From positions 24,799-88,798 of the forward strand of contig NZ_DASYHS010000224.1 in the NCBI RefSeq assembly GCF_035998295.1: DNA of 64,000 nucleotides, read 5' to 3'. This document shows, in pieces, positions 50,900 through 60,495 of this stretch. The first letter of the stretch is position 1, and the number at the start of each line of letters is the position of its first letter. The translations under genes and the position numbers were made by a program. Source of the stretch: DASYHS01 sp035998295 (GTDB lineage: Bacteria > Pseudomonadota > Alphaproteobacteria > Azospirillales > Azospirillaceae). A model generated the notes under the pieces. That model was not told where the DNA came from. It saw nothing but the letters and a program-made list of their open reading frames with translations, and did no database searches.

Positions 50900-51622
50900 T
50901 CAGCGCGATCCGCCGCCGTCGGGCGTCAGCACGGTGAAGCTCGACATGTCCTCCTTCGTGCGTTCGTCCTCGGGCAGCTTGCCGCGCACGAGAAAGCAGA
51001 CGTTCTCCGCGATGTTGGTCGCGTGGTCGCCGATCCGTTCGATGTTCTTGGCCACGAACAGCAGATGCGTGCACGGCGTGATCTGCTGCGGCGATTCCAT
51101 CATGTAGGTCAGCAGCTCACGGAACAGGCTCGTGTAGATGGCATCGATCTCGGCATCCCCATCGCGCACGGCCAGCGCCTTCTCCATGTCCTGGCGGACA
51201 TAGGCGTCGATCACCTCGTGGACCTGGGCGCCGGCCAGCTTGGACATCCGCACCAGCGACTTCATCGGCCCGGCGGGCGGAAGCTGGCTCAATGCCATCG
51301 CGCGCTTGGCGATATTGCTGGCGAAGTCGCCGACACGCTCGATGTTGTTCGCGATCTTCAGGGCCGCGACCACTTCCCGGAGGTCACGCGCCATCGGCTG
51401 GCGCAGCGCCAGCAGCCGGATGGCCTTCGCCTCGGCATCGCTCTCGGCCCGGTCGATCTCCGTGTCGCGCGCGACCACGGCCGCGGCGCGCTCGTCGCTG
51501 CGCGTCGCCAGGGCATCGACTGCCGCCGCGAGCTGCTCCTCGGCGAGCCCGCCCATCCCGGCGATCGTCTCGTGAAGCGCCGAAAGCTCGGCATCGAAGG
51601 CGAGAACGGTGTGACGCGCCAT
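50900..51622 (-). CDS. phoU: PhoU phosphate-signalling protein
   Basis: A 240-residue all-helical protein of two PhoU repeats. It links the Pst transporter to the PhoR kinase and keeps the Pho regulon off when phosphate is high. Metal-binding motifs of the repeats are visible as NNIERVGDFASNIAKR near residue 90 and KNIERIGDHATNIAEN near 195. ATG 51622 is preceded by CAGGA; upstream frame is not coding. It stands apart from pstSCAB and phoBR, none of which is in the window, although PhoU genes normally sit with them. Confidence 0.93.
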   Translation of the reverse strand: MARHTVLAFDAELSALHETIAGMGGLAEEQLAAAVDALATRSDERAAAVVARDTEIDRAESDAEAKAIRLLALRQPMARDLREVVAALKIANNIERVGDFASNIAKRAMALSQLPPAGPMKSLVRMSKLAGAQVHEVIDAYVRQDMEKALAVRDGDAEIDAIYTSLFRELLTYMMESPQQITPCTHLLFVAKNIERIGDHATNIAENVCFLVRGKLPEDERTKEDMSSFTVLTPDGGGSR

Positions 51623-51791
51623 GTCCTGGAATCCCTTCGTCGTGTAAGCAGGGATATAGCGGATTTCACCCGCGGGCGCACCGTTGACGGGCGACCAGCC
51701 CCATGGGCCGCGTCTGCAAAAGCTGGACAAAGCTCGATCGGGGCAGCCTAATTGGAACGAATCCTCGGGGGCCGTAGGTACAGGGCACGAA

Positions 51792-53090
51792 ATGACGCCA
51801 CACGAGCTCGTCGCCATTCTCGAGAAGCACGAAAGGTGGCTGAACAAGCGGTCCGGGGGCGGTCGGGCCAACCTGGCCATGGTCGACCTCCAGGCGATGC
51901 ACCTGGCCGGCGTCAACCTCCAATCGGCCAAGCTGGCCGGCGCCAATATGACGGGCGCCGACCTCACCCGAGCCAATCTCAGCTACGCAGACCTGTTCGC
52001 GGCGCATCTGGTACGCGCCGACATGTCGGGATGCAACTTCTACCGGGCCGACATGCGGGGTTGCCATATCCGCGGCGCCAAGCTGAAGGGCGCCATTCTG
52101 CGCGAGGCGGATCTGCGCGGCGGCGCCCTCATCGACCGGAGGTCCGACGCCTCGTCCCTGCAGAGATCCGATCTCCGCGGCGCCGAGTTCGACGACGCCC
52201 TCCTCGCTCGGGCCAACCTGTCCGGCGCCGACATGGCCGAGGTCAGCATGGTCGGTTCGGACTGCCAGGGAGCGCTGATGACGGGCGTCAATCTCGCCGG
52301 CGCCAATCTCAAGGGCGCCAATCTCAGCAAATGCGATCTCAAGGGCGTCAACCTTGCCGGCGCCAATCTCTCGAACGCGGTGCTGCGCGACTGCAATCTA
52401 TCCGGGGCCATCCTGTCCGGCGCGACGCTGCGCAACGCCGACCTGCTGGGCGCCCGGCTGGAAGGGGTCGACCTCTCGACGGCGGACTGCACCGGGGCCA
52501 ACATCGCACGTTCCGCGGAGAACTTCTCACTGAAGATCCAGCGCAACCTCGAGCTTCATTTCTCCTGGATCAATACCAACGGAGTCACCGGTACGCGCGC
52601 CGAACTTTCGAGCGAAGACCTGTCCCACATCGATCTGGCCGGCGTGAACCTGAGCGGTGCCAATTTGCGCGGCATCACGCTCATCGGCGCCAATCTGAGC
52701 GACGCGCTGCTGGTGATGTCGGACATCTCGGGAGCCGACCTGCGCGAGATCAACTTCAGCAACGCGACGCTAGACGGCAGCAATTTCCGGGGCTCCGACC
52801 TGAGCGGCGCCCGCCTCGACGGTGCCGAACTGGGTTCCGTCGACATCAAGGGGCCGAATGGCCGGCCGACCGGCCGGATGTGGCCGGCGAACCTGTCCGA
52901 GACCAAGCTGGTCGGCGCAAGCCTGATACGGACGAACCTGCGCAACGCCAACCTGTCCGGCGCGGATCTCAGCTTCGCCGACCTCACCGACGCGATCCTG
53001 ATCGACGCGAACCTGACCGGCGCCAAGCTGGAGGGCGCCACTCTCGACGGCGCGGCGATGCCGGCCGTCGCACCGGACGAGGAAGACTGA
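51792..53090 (+). CDS. pentapeptide-repeat protein
   Basis: A 432-residue protein. After a short helix (MTPHELVAILEKHERWL), which appears in many alphaproteobacterial members, residues about 30-255 and 300-420 are tandem A(D/N)LXX pentapeptides that build a right-handed square beta-helix. A non-repeat break (residues about 265-300, LKIQRNLELHFSWINTNG) splits the helix in two. No membrane span is seen. Pentapeptide proteins include DNA mimics and scaffolds; nothing here fixes the role. ATG 51792 is chosen because upstream text is non-repeat; its ribosome site is weak. Confidence 0.85.
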   Translation: MTPHELVAILEKHERWLNKRSGGGRANLAMVDLQAMHLAGVNLQSAKLAGANMTGADLTRANLSYADLFAAHLVRADMSGCNFYRADMRGCHIRGAKLKGAILREADLRGGALIDRRSDASSLQRSDLRGAEFDDALLARANLSGADMAEVSMVGSDCQGALMTGVNLAGANLKGANLSKCDLKGVNLAGANLSNAVLRDCNLSGAILSGATLRNADLLGARLEGVDLSTADCTGANIARSAENFSLKIQRNLELHFSWINTNGVTGTRAELSSEDLSHIDLAGVNLSGANLRGITLIGANLSDALLVMSDISGADLREINFSNATLDGSNFRGSDLSGARLDGAELGSVDIKGPNGRPTGRMWPANLSETKLVGASLIRTNLRNANLSGADLSFADLTDAILIDANLTGAKLEGATLDGAAMPAVAPDEED

Positions 53091-53141
53091 CGGGCGGCCG
53101 TATCCTCATCCCTCCGCTCGGCACCGAAGCCGGTCAGGACG

Positions 53142-53651
53142 TCAAGCCGCTCCCTCGTCGGTACCCAGGTTCTCCATCATCCGCTGAAGCGAAGCCAGCG
53201 TCGTCGCCAAGTCCTCCTGCGCCACGCCGCGTGTCGCCAGCAGATTCACCTCGTCGGCGCAGGGAAGCAGAACCGCCCGCAGTCCGCGGCCCTTGGGCGT
53301 GAGATAGATGTTTACCTTGCGACGGTCGTGCGGGTTCCGGACCCTCTCCACCAGGCCACGCCGCTCCATGCCGTTGAGAGCCGTTACGGTGGTCGGTTCC
53401 ATCATGCCGACGCGTTGACTCAACTCGCGCTGGGTCAGGCCGTCCTCCTCCCAGAGCGCACGCAGGAAGAACCACTGCCCCATGCTGACCCCATGGACTG
53501 CGATCTTCTGCTGCAGGGCCCTCGCGAATGCACGGTGCAGGTCGCGCACCAGATAGCCGACAGGGAACTCCTGACCGCCGGCACCGCTCCCATGGGACCG
53601 GTCCGGAGCGAAGACGGGCCCGCGGCGCAAGCTGTTCGAATTTCCCGACAT
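53142..53651 (-). CDS. MarR-family transcriptional regulator
   Basis: A 169-residue winged-helix regulator. The core lies at residues about 30-130: LVRDLHRAFARALQQ, LTQRELSQRVGMMEPTTVTALNGMERRGLVER with the recognition helix, and the wing DRRKVNIYLTPKG. An N-terminal tail of 25 Gly/Ser-rich residues precedes it. It converges on the pentapeptide gene and is divergent from the amidase gene 483 bp away, with a dyad in the gap that may be its own operator. Confidence 0.88.
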   Translation of the reverse strand: MSGNSNSLRRGPVFAPDRSHGSGAGGQEFPVGYLVRDLHRAFARALQQKIAVHGVSMGQWFFLRALWEEDGLTQRELSQRVGMMEPTTVTALNGMERRGLVERVRNPHDRRKVNIYLTPKGRGLRAVLLPCADEVNLLATRGVAQEDLATTLASLQRMMENLGTDEGAA

Positions 53652-54134
53652 CTAGTCTTTCTCTCGCGCATCCGTGACACCGGCCATATGCCGGTACGAG
53701 GCCCCGTGCGACACGGCACCACGGCCGACGTGACGTAGTAGTCCCGGCGGCAGCGAAACCTTAGGGCGAACCGTTAGGTTAGATTTGCCCCTAACCTCAT
53801 GAACTGGCAACACAATTGTAAAATCCTTCGTCGCAACACGAAAGGATTCGGCGCCCGAAACATATCTGAGCTGCATTCTGAGCACCCACCTCGCTGAGCT
53901 GCCCGCAACATCCGGGCGAAAGGTCCCGTCGGGCACCGCATGGACTGTCGACCAGTCGTTTTGGTGCAAAGCCTTAACCCTAGACCGTAAATTGTCGATT
54001 AATTTCCCTAAAATTGGAATACCATGGCTTTCGGTCCAACCTGCCGACAGCGAGCGAAATCGATTCCCCTTTGAGGCATGGGCGGAACGCCCTATCTACG
54101 GGTCCCCGGGAGTGTCCGAGCACATGAGGCCCGA
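53652..54134. other. 483-bp A/T-rich divergent gap
   Basis: No gene is supported. The gap is clearly lower in GC than the rest of the window (for example 53755-53840 and 53970-54030) and should hold the promoters of the marR and amidase genes. It contains the dyad at 53777-53796 and a small stem GACTG-TCGAC-CAGTC at 53943-53957. Confidence 0.5.
53777..53796. promoter_or_regulatory. 20-bp dyad, candidate MarR operator
   Basis: GGTTAG and CTAACC are separated by 8 bp, a spacing that suits MarR dimers. It lies 126 bp upstream of the marR start in an A/T-rich context. Confidence 0.4.
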
Positions 54135-55016
54135 ATGAGAAACGTCACGCTTGCCGCCACCCAGATGGCATGCACCTGGGACCGGGAGGAAAACCTGGCC
54201 GGCGCCGAGCGGCTCGTCCGCGCCGCCGCATCCAAGGGCGCGCAGATCATCCTCCTCCAGGAACTCTTCGAGACGCCATATTTCTGCAAGGACCAGAAGC
54301 AGGAGTATTTCCAACTCGCGGCCCCCGCGGACGATCATCCATTGATCGAGCGCATGGCCGCGCTGGCGGCCGAACTCGGCGTCGTGCTCCCGGTCAGTTT
54401 CTTCGAGCGCGCGCACACCGCATTCTACAACTCGCTCGTCGTGATCGACGCGGACGGCCGGAAGCTGGGCCTGTACCGGAAGTCCCACATTCCCGACGGC
54501 CCCGGATACCAGGAGAAGTTCTACTTCAATCCCGGCGATACCGGATTCCGCGTCTTCAGAACACGCTATGCGACGATCGGCGCCGCGATCTGCTGGGACC
54601 AGTGGTTCCCCGAGACCGCGCGAGCCATGGCCCTGCAGGGCGCGGAAGTCCTCCTCTACCCCACCGCGATCGGCTCGGAGCCCCAGGACCCTTCGCTCGA
54701 CAGCCGCGACCACTGGCAGCGCGTGATGCAAGGCCATGCCGGCGCCAATCTGATGCCGCTCGTGGCCAGCAACCGCATCGGCACCGAAGGCGGCGATTCC
54801 GGCAGCATCACCTTCTACGGTTCGTCCTTCATCGCCGGGCCGCAGGGCGAGAAGGTCGCCGAAGCCGGCCGCGACGAGGAAGCAGTGCTCACGGCGACCT
54901 TCGACCTCGACCGCCTGCGCGCCGCGCGGGCCTCGTGGGGCATCTTCCGCGACAGACGGCCGGAGCTGTACGGCGCGCTGCTGACGCTCGACGGCAGCAC
55001 GCGCCCGGGCGGCTGA
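54135..55016 (+). CDS. aguB: N-carbamoylputrescine amidase
   Basis: Hydrolyses N-carbamoylputrescine to putrescine, CO2 and ammonia, the last step of the agmatine deiminase route of arginine decarboxylation. The 293-residue nitrilase-fold protein has the triad E (LLQELFETPYF), K (YRKSHIPDGPGYQEKFYF) and C (GAAICWDQWFPE). These blocks and the length are characteristic of AguB rather than of other nitrilases. ATG 54135 is the conserved start; upstream codons are not family-like. The usual partner aguA is absent from the window. Confidence 0.93.
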   Translation: MRNVTLAATQMACTWDREENLAGAERLVRAAASKGAQIILLQELFETPYFCKDQKQEYFQLAAPADDHPLIERMAALAAELGVVLPVSFFERAHTAFYNSLVVIDADGRKLGLYRKSHIPDGPGYQEKFYFNPGDTGFRVFRTRYATIGAAICWDQWFPETARAMALQGAEVLLYPTAIGSEPQDPSLDSRDHWQRVMQGHAGANLMPLVASNRIGTEGGDSGSITFYGSSFIAGPQGEKVAEAGRDEEAVLTATFDLDRLRAARASWGIFRDRRPELYGALLTLDGSTRPGG

Positions 55017-55103
55017 GGCTCACGCCGACATAAGAGGGTAATAAGCGGCGTCTTTGCGCGCCTGGATTGCGGAATACCGATTCTGCCGGTATCCTCGCAT
55101 TCC

Positions 55104-58049
55104 ATGGAATGCACGAACACCTTCCTCGCGATCCTCGCCGCGATTTTCCTCTCGGCCCTGACTTGGCCCTCGGCGGCCGGCCCCCTTCGTGCATCCGAGC
55201 CGACGCCTCTGGAACTCGACTACGCGCGACGGGCTGGCGAGCCGCTTTCCCTGTTCGGCTACGAGACGTTCTCGGTGCCGCCCGGCGGCGGGGATCCTCC
55301 GCTTGGGGCCGTCCAGGACGACCACCGGCTCGGCATTGGGGACGAACTCTCCGTGACCTTGCGCGGCGAGCATGTTTCGTCCGGGCGCCACCGCGTCGGA
55401 ACCGACGGGCTCGTGACCATCGCGCCGTTGCGCCCCGTCGCTGCCGCCGGCAGGACACTGGGCGAATTCAAGGCCGAACTCGAGGCCGAGACCGCGGCCC
55501 GGCTGCCGCACGCCGAGGTCTTCGTGACGCTGACGGCGCTGCGGCGGATCAGCGTCCTCGTGATGGGGGCCGTCGCCCGCCCCGGTCGCGTCGAGGTCAG
55601 CGGCCAGTCGAGCATCCTCGACGGCCTGCTTGCCGCCGGCGGGGTGACGCGCCACGGCAGCCTGCGCCGCATTCGTCTTGCCGCCGGTGACGGGATCCGC
55701 GACGTCGACCTGTACGATCTTCTGGCCGAGGGCGGCGGGAATGCGATGGACAGACTGCGGGACGGCGACAGGATCGTGGTACCTCCGCTCGGCCCGACGG
55801 TCGCGGTGGCCGGCAACGTCCGACGTCCCGGCATCTTCGAGCTACCGGAACCTGCCGCCGGGACGACGGCCGCCGACGCGCTCGCCCTTGCCGGAGGCCC
55901 CCTGCATCCGGGCCGCCGGGACCTCCTCAGCCTCACGTTCGGGCCGGACGGACAGGAAATGGCTCTGGATGTCGGTGACGCCGAGACAGCCGTCGTGCGG
56001 GATGGCGACGTCCTGATCGCGAGTACCGTCCGGTCCGGACGCCGAGGCGCCGTTCGGGTCGACGGCCGGGTGGCGGTGCCGGGCCTTCAGCCCCTGGAAA
56101 CGGTGTCGAGCCTTCAAGCCCTGGTGGAGACGGCCGGGCTGCGTCCCGACAGCTATCTTCCCTTCGCGGTACTGGAGCGAACGGACCCCGCCAGCGGTAC
56201 CCGGACGCTCGTCGCGGTCGATCTCGCCGCGGCGCCGGCCGGGGCGCGGGACCTGCCCCTCGCCGACGAGGACACGCTGGTCGTGCTCGGCACCGAGGAG
56301 GTCGCTTTCCTCACTTCCGATCCCGTCCTCGACCTCATCGCCGGCCGGCGCATCGGGACGCCGACCGGCTGTGCCGGCCTGACCGTGCTGGCGCGCCGCC
56401 TGGCGTCCGGGGCCCCCTCGGCACTCCCGACCAACCCGCTCGGTCGGCTCGCCGGCGAACTCGCCCCCTCGGGGCAACCTTGCCCGGTCCTGCTCGATCG
56501 ATATCCGGATGTCCTGTCCTTCGCCCTCGACCATGCCGTCCTGATGCGGGCGGGCGTGGCCCGCCCCGGCTTCTATCCCGTAGCCGGCGCGGCAGCGGTC
56601 GACGATCTGGCGCGCGCCGCCGGTGTATCCGGCTCCGACTCGAAGCTGGCAGTCACCACCGCCGCGGGGCGGGCTGCATCGGACAGCGACTTCGCGCGGC
56701 CGGGCGACGTGGTCGAGCCTGCCCAACCGGGCTACGAGCTCGCGGGACATGTCCGGTACCCGGGCTGGCGACGCCTCTCGCCGGGAACGACGCTACGCCA
56801 GGTTCTTGGCGACGGCACGGGGCTCGAGGACGGGGTGTATCCACTCTCGGCCGCCATCGACCGTTTCGATCGGGCCACGCTCGCACGCCGCGTCATCGCC
56901 TTCGCCCCGGCGGACGTCGTCAAGGGTCGCCTCGATTTGAGACTGGAGCCAGGGGACCGCATCGTCCTCTTCGCCGCGGACGACATCCCCGAGGTCGAGG
57001 GAGAACGCCCGACGGGATCGCTCGGCGAGGAGCCCGAGATTGCGGCGGCGCTGGCCGAGCGGACGGTGGAGATCCGCGGCGCGGTTCGCCGGCCTGGTCG
57101 CTATCCCATCGCCGGACCGGTCGCCCTCGGCGCGCTGATCCGTCAGGCGGGGGGCTTCGCGGCCGATGCCGATCCGAGCCATACCGAGGTCACGTCCACA
57201 TCCCACGGGAGCGGAGCGCACGAACGCCGCACCTACGATCTCGGGCTGCCCGGGGCGGGTACCGCCGAGATCGACGGGCCGGCGGTCATTCGCATCCGGC
57301 ACAGGGACGAACACCCCGTTCGCACCGTCTCCATCGACGGCGAGGTCCGGCATCCCGGGAGCTACGAGATCGTGGCCGGCGAGACGCTGGCCAGCCTGCT
57401 TGGACGAGCCGGCGGCCTGACCGACGAGGCCTATCCGGCCGGAACGGTGTTCCTTCGAGAGGCGAACCGGCGCCAGGAAGCCGACGGGTTCGCCCGAACG
57501 GCGTCCGAGATCGATCGCAACCTCGCCCTCGCGCTCGCCGGACAATCGCCTCCTTCCGTGGGCGAAGTCGAGGCCATGCGTCGGCTGGCGGCGGATCTGC
57601 GCTCGGTCCGCCCGCTCGGCCGCATCACCGTGGAAGCCGACCCCACGATCCTCGCGTCGAAACCGGAACTCGACATCCTCCTTGATGCCGGCGACCAGGT
57701 GATCGTTCCGCAAAGGCCCCTCACGGTGACCGTGTCCGGAGAGGTTCTCGCTCCTGGTCATCTCGGCTTCACCTCCGCGAAGACCGCCATCGACTACATA
57801 CGCCAGGCCGGCGGCACGACGCGGGAGGCCGATGATGGACGAACCTTCATGATTCTGCCCGACGGCAGCGCTCAGCCTCTCGCGGTGTCTTTCTGGAACC
57901 ATGAGCCCGTCTTCGTCCCGCCGGGAGCCACGATCGTCGTCCCGAGAGATCCCAAACCGTTCGACCTGCTCGATGTCTCTTCCAGCATCGGGTCCGTGCT
58001 CGGAGAACTCGCACGGACGGCGGCAACCATTACGATCCTGTCGCGCTGA
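55104..58049 (+). CDS. large polysaccharide export protein with about eight SLBB modules
   Basis: A 981-residue periplasmic/outer-membrane export protein. A signal peptide without lipobox covers residues 1-25. A Poly_export (Wza-type) block follows, LGIGDELSVTLRG near residue 75. Eight SLBB modules can be counted by their VxGxVxxPG(x)(Y/F) turns, starting near residues 148, 231, 315, 477, 544, 654, 742 and 874. Wza has about 380 residues with two or three, so this is a much extended form. The last stretch (PPGATIVVPRDPKPFDLL) matches the end of other export proteins. Its stop overlaps the GT2 start (TGATG). Confidence 0.82.
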   Translation: MECTNTFLAILAAIFLSALTWPSAAGPLRASEPTPLELDYARRAGEPLSLFGYETFSVPPGGGDPPLGAVQDDHRLGIGDELSVTLRGEHVSSGRHRVGTDGLVTIAPLRPVAAAGRTLGEFKAELEAETAARLPHAEVFVTLTALRRISVLVMGAVARPGRVEVSGQSSILDGLLAAGGVTRHGSLRRIRLAAGDGIRDVDLYDLLAEGGGNAMDRLRDGDRIVVPPLGPTVAVAGNVRRPGIFELPEPAAGTTAADALALAGGPLHPGRRDLLSLTFGPDGQEMALDVGDAETAVVRDGDVLIASTVRSGRRGAVRVDGRVAVPGLQPLETVSSLQALVETAGLRPDSYLPFAVLERTDPASGTRTLVAVDLAAAPAGARDLPLADEDTLVVLGTEEVAFLTSDPVLDLIAGRRIGTPTGCAGLTVLARRLASGAPSALPTNPLGRLAGELAPSGQPCPVLLDRYPDVLSFALDHAVLMRAGVARPGFYPVAGAAAVDDLARAAGVSGSDSKLAVTTAAGRAASDSDFARPGDVVEPAQPGYELAGHVRYPGWRRLSPGTTLRQVLGDGTGLEDGVYPLSAAIDRFDRATLARRVIAFAPADVVKGRLDLRLEPGDRIVLFAADDIPEVEGERPTGSLGEEPEIAAALAERTVEIRGAVRRPGRYPIAGPVALGALIRQAGGFAADADPSHTEVTSTSHGSGAHERRTYDLGLPGAGTAEIDGPAVIRIRHRDEHPVRTVSIDGEVRHPGSYEIVAGETLASLLGRAGGLTDEAYPAGTVFLREANRRQEADGFARTASEIDRNLALALAGQSPPSVGEVEAMRRLAADLRSVRPLGRITVEADPTILASKPELDILLDAGDQVIVPQRPLTVTVSGEVLAPGHLGFTSAKTAIDYIRQAGGTTREADDGRTFMILPDGSAQPLAVSFWNHEPVFVPPGATIVVPRDPKPFDLLDVSSSIGSVLGELARTAATITILSR

Positions 58050-59020
58050 TGCCTGTTCCCGCCCTTCCCTCCCGTGATGATGGCGCCCTGTCGATGGGCC
58101 CCGAATCGGAGCTCGATGCGGTCGCCATGCTCACCGTCATCACCGTCGTGCGCAACGACCTCGCCGGACTGCGGTCTACTCACGCAAGTCTAAGGTCTCA
58201 AACGTGCCGCCGCTTTACCTGGATCGTCGTCGATGGTGCCTCGACCGACGGTACGGCGGAGTATCTGAAACGCCACCATGACGAACTCTTCTGGTGGTGT
58301 TCGCAACCCGACGGCGGTATCTTCGATGCCATGAACCGGGGGCTGGCAGCGGTACGAAGCAATTACCTGTTCTTCCTCAACGCCGGTGACACGCTGCCGG
58401 AGCCGAATACGCTCGCCCGCGCCCTAGCGCGGCTGGAGGCGGCCGACTGGCCTGATCTCGCTTATGCCGATGCACTGGAACGCACTGCGGACGGCCCCAT
58501 CTTTCTCAAGCGCTCGCGTGCACCTGCGTGGATCTGGTACGGCATGTTCACCCACCATCAGGCGATCTTGTACCGGCGCGGCGCCTGCCACGGCATCGAC
58601 TTCGACACACGCTATTCCATCGGGGCCGACTACGCCTTCACCATCGAGGCCATGGCCCATGCGTGCACTCTTCTGAAGCTCGAACATCCGCTTGCGATCT
58701 GCGCGCCTCCGGGACGCTCAGCCGAGTTCGCCGAGATTGGCAGGCGTGACCAGTGGCGCATCCGAAGCCGACTGCTCGGTATCCCCCAGTGGTGCTGCGC
58801 AGCAATTGCCTGCTTCCAGATGGCCGCCTGGACGGTGCGGCGACTGGCGCCCGGGCTCTTTCATCGCTTTCGATTTGGCGAAGCCTCGGCACAGCTTACG
58901 CCCGTAGGCCACGGAAGGACTGGCCACCCCGAGGCGGGAACCGTCGTACACCCCCCGCCCTGGGTTGCGGCCAGAGTGAGGGCACACACGCACAGGGGGT
59001 TGACATCCGGCTCCGGATAA
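58049..59020 (+). CDS. GT2-family glycosyltransferase
   Basis: A 323-residue GT-A transferase of the WcaA type. The start of the domain is LTVITVVRNDLAGL near residue 28, with VVDGASTDGT for nucleotide binding and NAGDTL as the DXD-like metal site near 112. GADYAFTIEAMAHAC is a conserved acceptor block. ATG 58049 overlaps the preceding stop. ATG at codon 16 or 27 is also possible. A Pro/His/Arg-rich tail of about 40 residues is of low complexity. Confidence 0.82.
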   Translation: MPVPALPSRDDGALSMGPESELDAVAMLTVITVVRNDLAGLRSTHASLRSQTCRRFTWIVVDGASTDGTAEYLKRHHDELFWWCSQPDGGIFDAMNRGLAAVRSNYLFFLNAGDTLPEPNTLARALARLEAADWPDLAYADALERTADGPIFLKRSRAPAWIWYGMFTHHQAILYRRGACHGIDFDTRYSIGADYAFTIEAMAHACTLLKLEHPLAICAPPGRSAEFAEIGRRDQWRIRSRLLGIPQWCCAAIACFQMAAWTVRRLAPGLFHRFRFGEASAQLTPVGHGRTGHPEAGTVVHPPPWVAARVRAHTHRGLTSGSG

Positions 59021-59084
59021 GTTCTTTTGAAAACTAAACTTTAGCACCGCGCTTGAACGCGGCGCAGGCAGTCAGGGGTCGAAA

Positions 59085-59549
59085 ATGAAGTCCAGGAAAT
59101 CCTTACCCGTCACTGCGAACACGGTATCGCGGCGCGGCGAAGGGCCTCATCCCATTGACATCCATGTCGGAGCCAGGCTTCGGCTGCGCCGTACTCTGCT
59201 CGGGCTCAGCCAGGAGAAGTTGGGAGAGGCCGTCGGCATCACTTTCCAGCAGTTGCAGAAGTACGAGCGGGGCGCCAACCGGATCAGTGCCAGCCGTCTT
59301 TACCACTTGGCGCAGGTGCTCGACGTGCCCGTCGGCTTCTTCTTCGAGGACATGCCGATCGGTCAGCCCGCAGCAGAGGGCGCGCGTGTCGTCCAGTTGC
59401 CGACCGAAACCGACGAATTCGAATCCATGGCGAAGCGGGAAACGCTCGAGCTGGTCCGGGCCTACTACCGTATCGGCGATCCGAACGTTCGTCGGCGGGC
59501 TTTCGAGCTGATCAAGGCGCTCGGCGGCGAACGCGACGACGAGGACTGA
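59085..59549 (+). CDS. XRE-family helix-turn-helix regulator
   Basis: A 154-residue DNA-binding protein. Residues about 26-85 are a Cro/CI-type helix-turn-helix (HVGARLRLRRTLLGLSQEKLGEAVG, then QQLQKYERGANRISASRLYHLAQVL). A C-terminal tail of about 70 residues follows, with a helical RRRAFELIKALGGE end. Proteins of this form are common in alphaproteobacteria and often sit inside exopolysaccharide loci as regulators. It lies between the GT2 gene and a convergent Wzz-like gene. Confidence 0.85.
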   Translation: MKSRKSLPVTANTVSRRGEGPHPIDIHVGARLRLRRTLLGLSQEKLGEAVGITFQQLQKYERGANRISASRLYHLAQVLDVPVGFFFEDMPIGQPAAEGARVVQLPTETDEFESMAKRETLELVRAYYRIGDPNVRRRAFELIKALGGERDDED

Positions 59550-59562
59550 TAACCGCCTCCGA

Positions 59563-60495
59563 TCAGGCCTCCGGTTCCCGGGGGGAGGATGCCGGCCTTC
59601 CACGCCTCCTCGTCCACCCTCCGCGACCCAGTCTTCCGGTGTGGCCGGCGATCGCCGCTGCAGCTCCGGCCGCGACTCCCGCGGCCGCGGCCAGCGGCAA
59701 CACGAAAACGGGGTTCGGCCAGTCCGGGAGGCTCGGCGCTCCCGGTGGTTCGACGATATCCGCCGCGAAGGGTAGCCCCGTCTCGATCGTCAGAAGCACG
59801 CGCTCGTGACCGTGCAACATGCTCCCCAGCATGCGACGATGTTCCTCCTGCGTGACCCGTTCGAGGCGAGCGCGAAGAATGTCGGCCTGCCTTGCAGCCC
59901 GTCTCGCCACCTCCGCGCGCAAGTTCGCATCCGCGTCGCGGTGGAGACGGTTCAACAGCGCCAGGGCGAAGGCTCGATCCCGATGGCGGTAGACGATCCG
60001 GCGCAGCGGCGTCTCTCCAACGCGTAGCACCTGAACCTCGTCGCGCAGAAGATCACCCAGCTGGCCGGCATCCGGCGGACTCCAGGCCGCCATTCCGGCC
60101 AGCCGCCGGAACACCCGCCGCAGCCGCGCACCCAACCCATCCGGTGGTCGCCAGCCGCCCGACGCCGCGTCCCAGGCGACAGGGAACACCGCCCTCATCA
60201 CCGCCGGGTCGGCCGCGATTCCTTCCGCTACCGGCGAGCCGACCACCGTCGCCAGGAACCGGTCGTATAGGGTGAAGACCTGGCTCCCCGCTGGTTCCTC
60301 CGTGTCCCGGACAGGCGATCCGGCAGCCGGCCCGACGACCATCGTCGCGGTGTAGCGCGGTTCGACCGACCGAAGCCATGCGAGCGCAGCGAGAACGGCG
60401 GCCGTCGTCGCGATCAGGACGGCACGGCGCCCGCGCCAAACCCGGGCCGCGATTTCGGAAAGGGCCGGCTCCCCCGACCATTCCACGTCAGCCAT
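59563..60495 (-). CDS. Wzz-like chain-length regulator
   Basis: A 310-residue inner-membrane protein. Membrane spans lie near residues 27-46 (AVLIATTAAVLAALAWL) and near the C terminus (PVFVLPLAAAAGVAAGAAAAIAG). The periplasmic part between them is helical (HRDADANLRAEVARRAARQADILRARLERV). This two-span layout is that of Wzz/KpsE-type co-polymerases that set chain length. There is no Walker kinase domain. ATG 60495 has an AGGAGG site; the frame upstream is antisense shadow. It overlaps the GT4 3' end by 8 bp. Confidence 0.78.
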   Translation of the reverse strand: MADVEWSGEPALSEIAARVWRGRRAVLIATTAAVLAALAWLRSVEPRYTATMVVGPAAGSPVRDTEEPAGSQVFTLYDRFLATVVGSPVAEGIAADPAVMRAVFPVAWDAASGGWRPPDGLGARLRRVFRRLAGMAAWSPPDAGQLGDLLRDEVQVLRVGETPLRRIVYRHRDRAFALALLNRLHRDADANLRAEVARRAARQADILRARLERVTQEEHRRMLGSMLHGHERVLLTIETGLPFAADIVEPPGAPSLPDWPNPVFVLPLAAAAGVAAGAAAAIAGHTGRLGRGGWTRRRGRPASSPREPEA

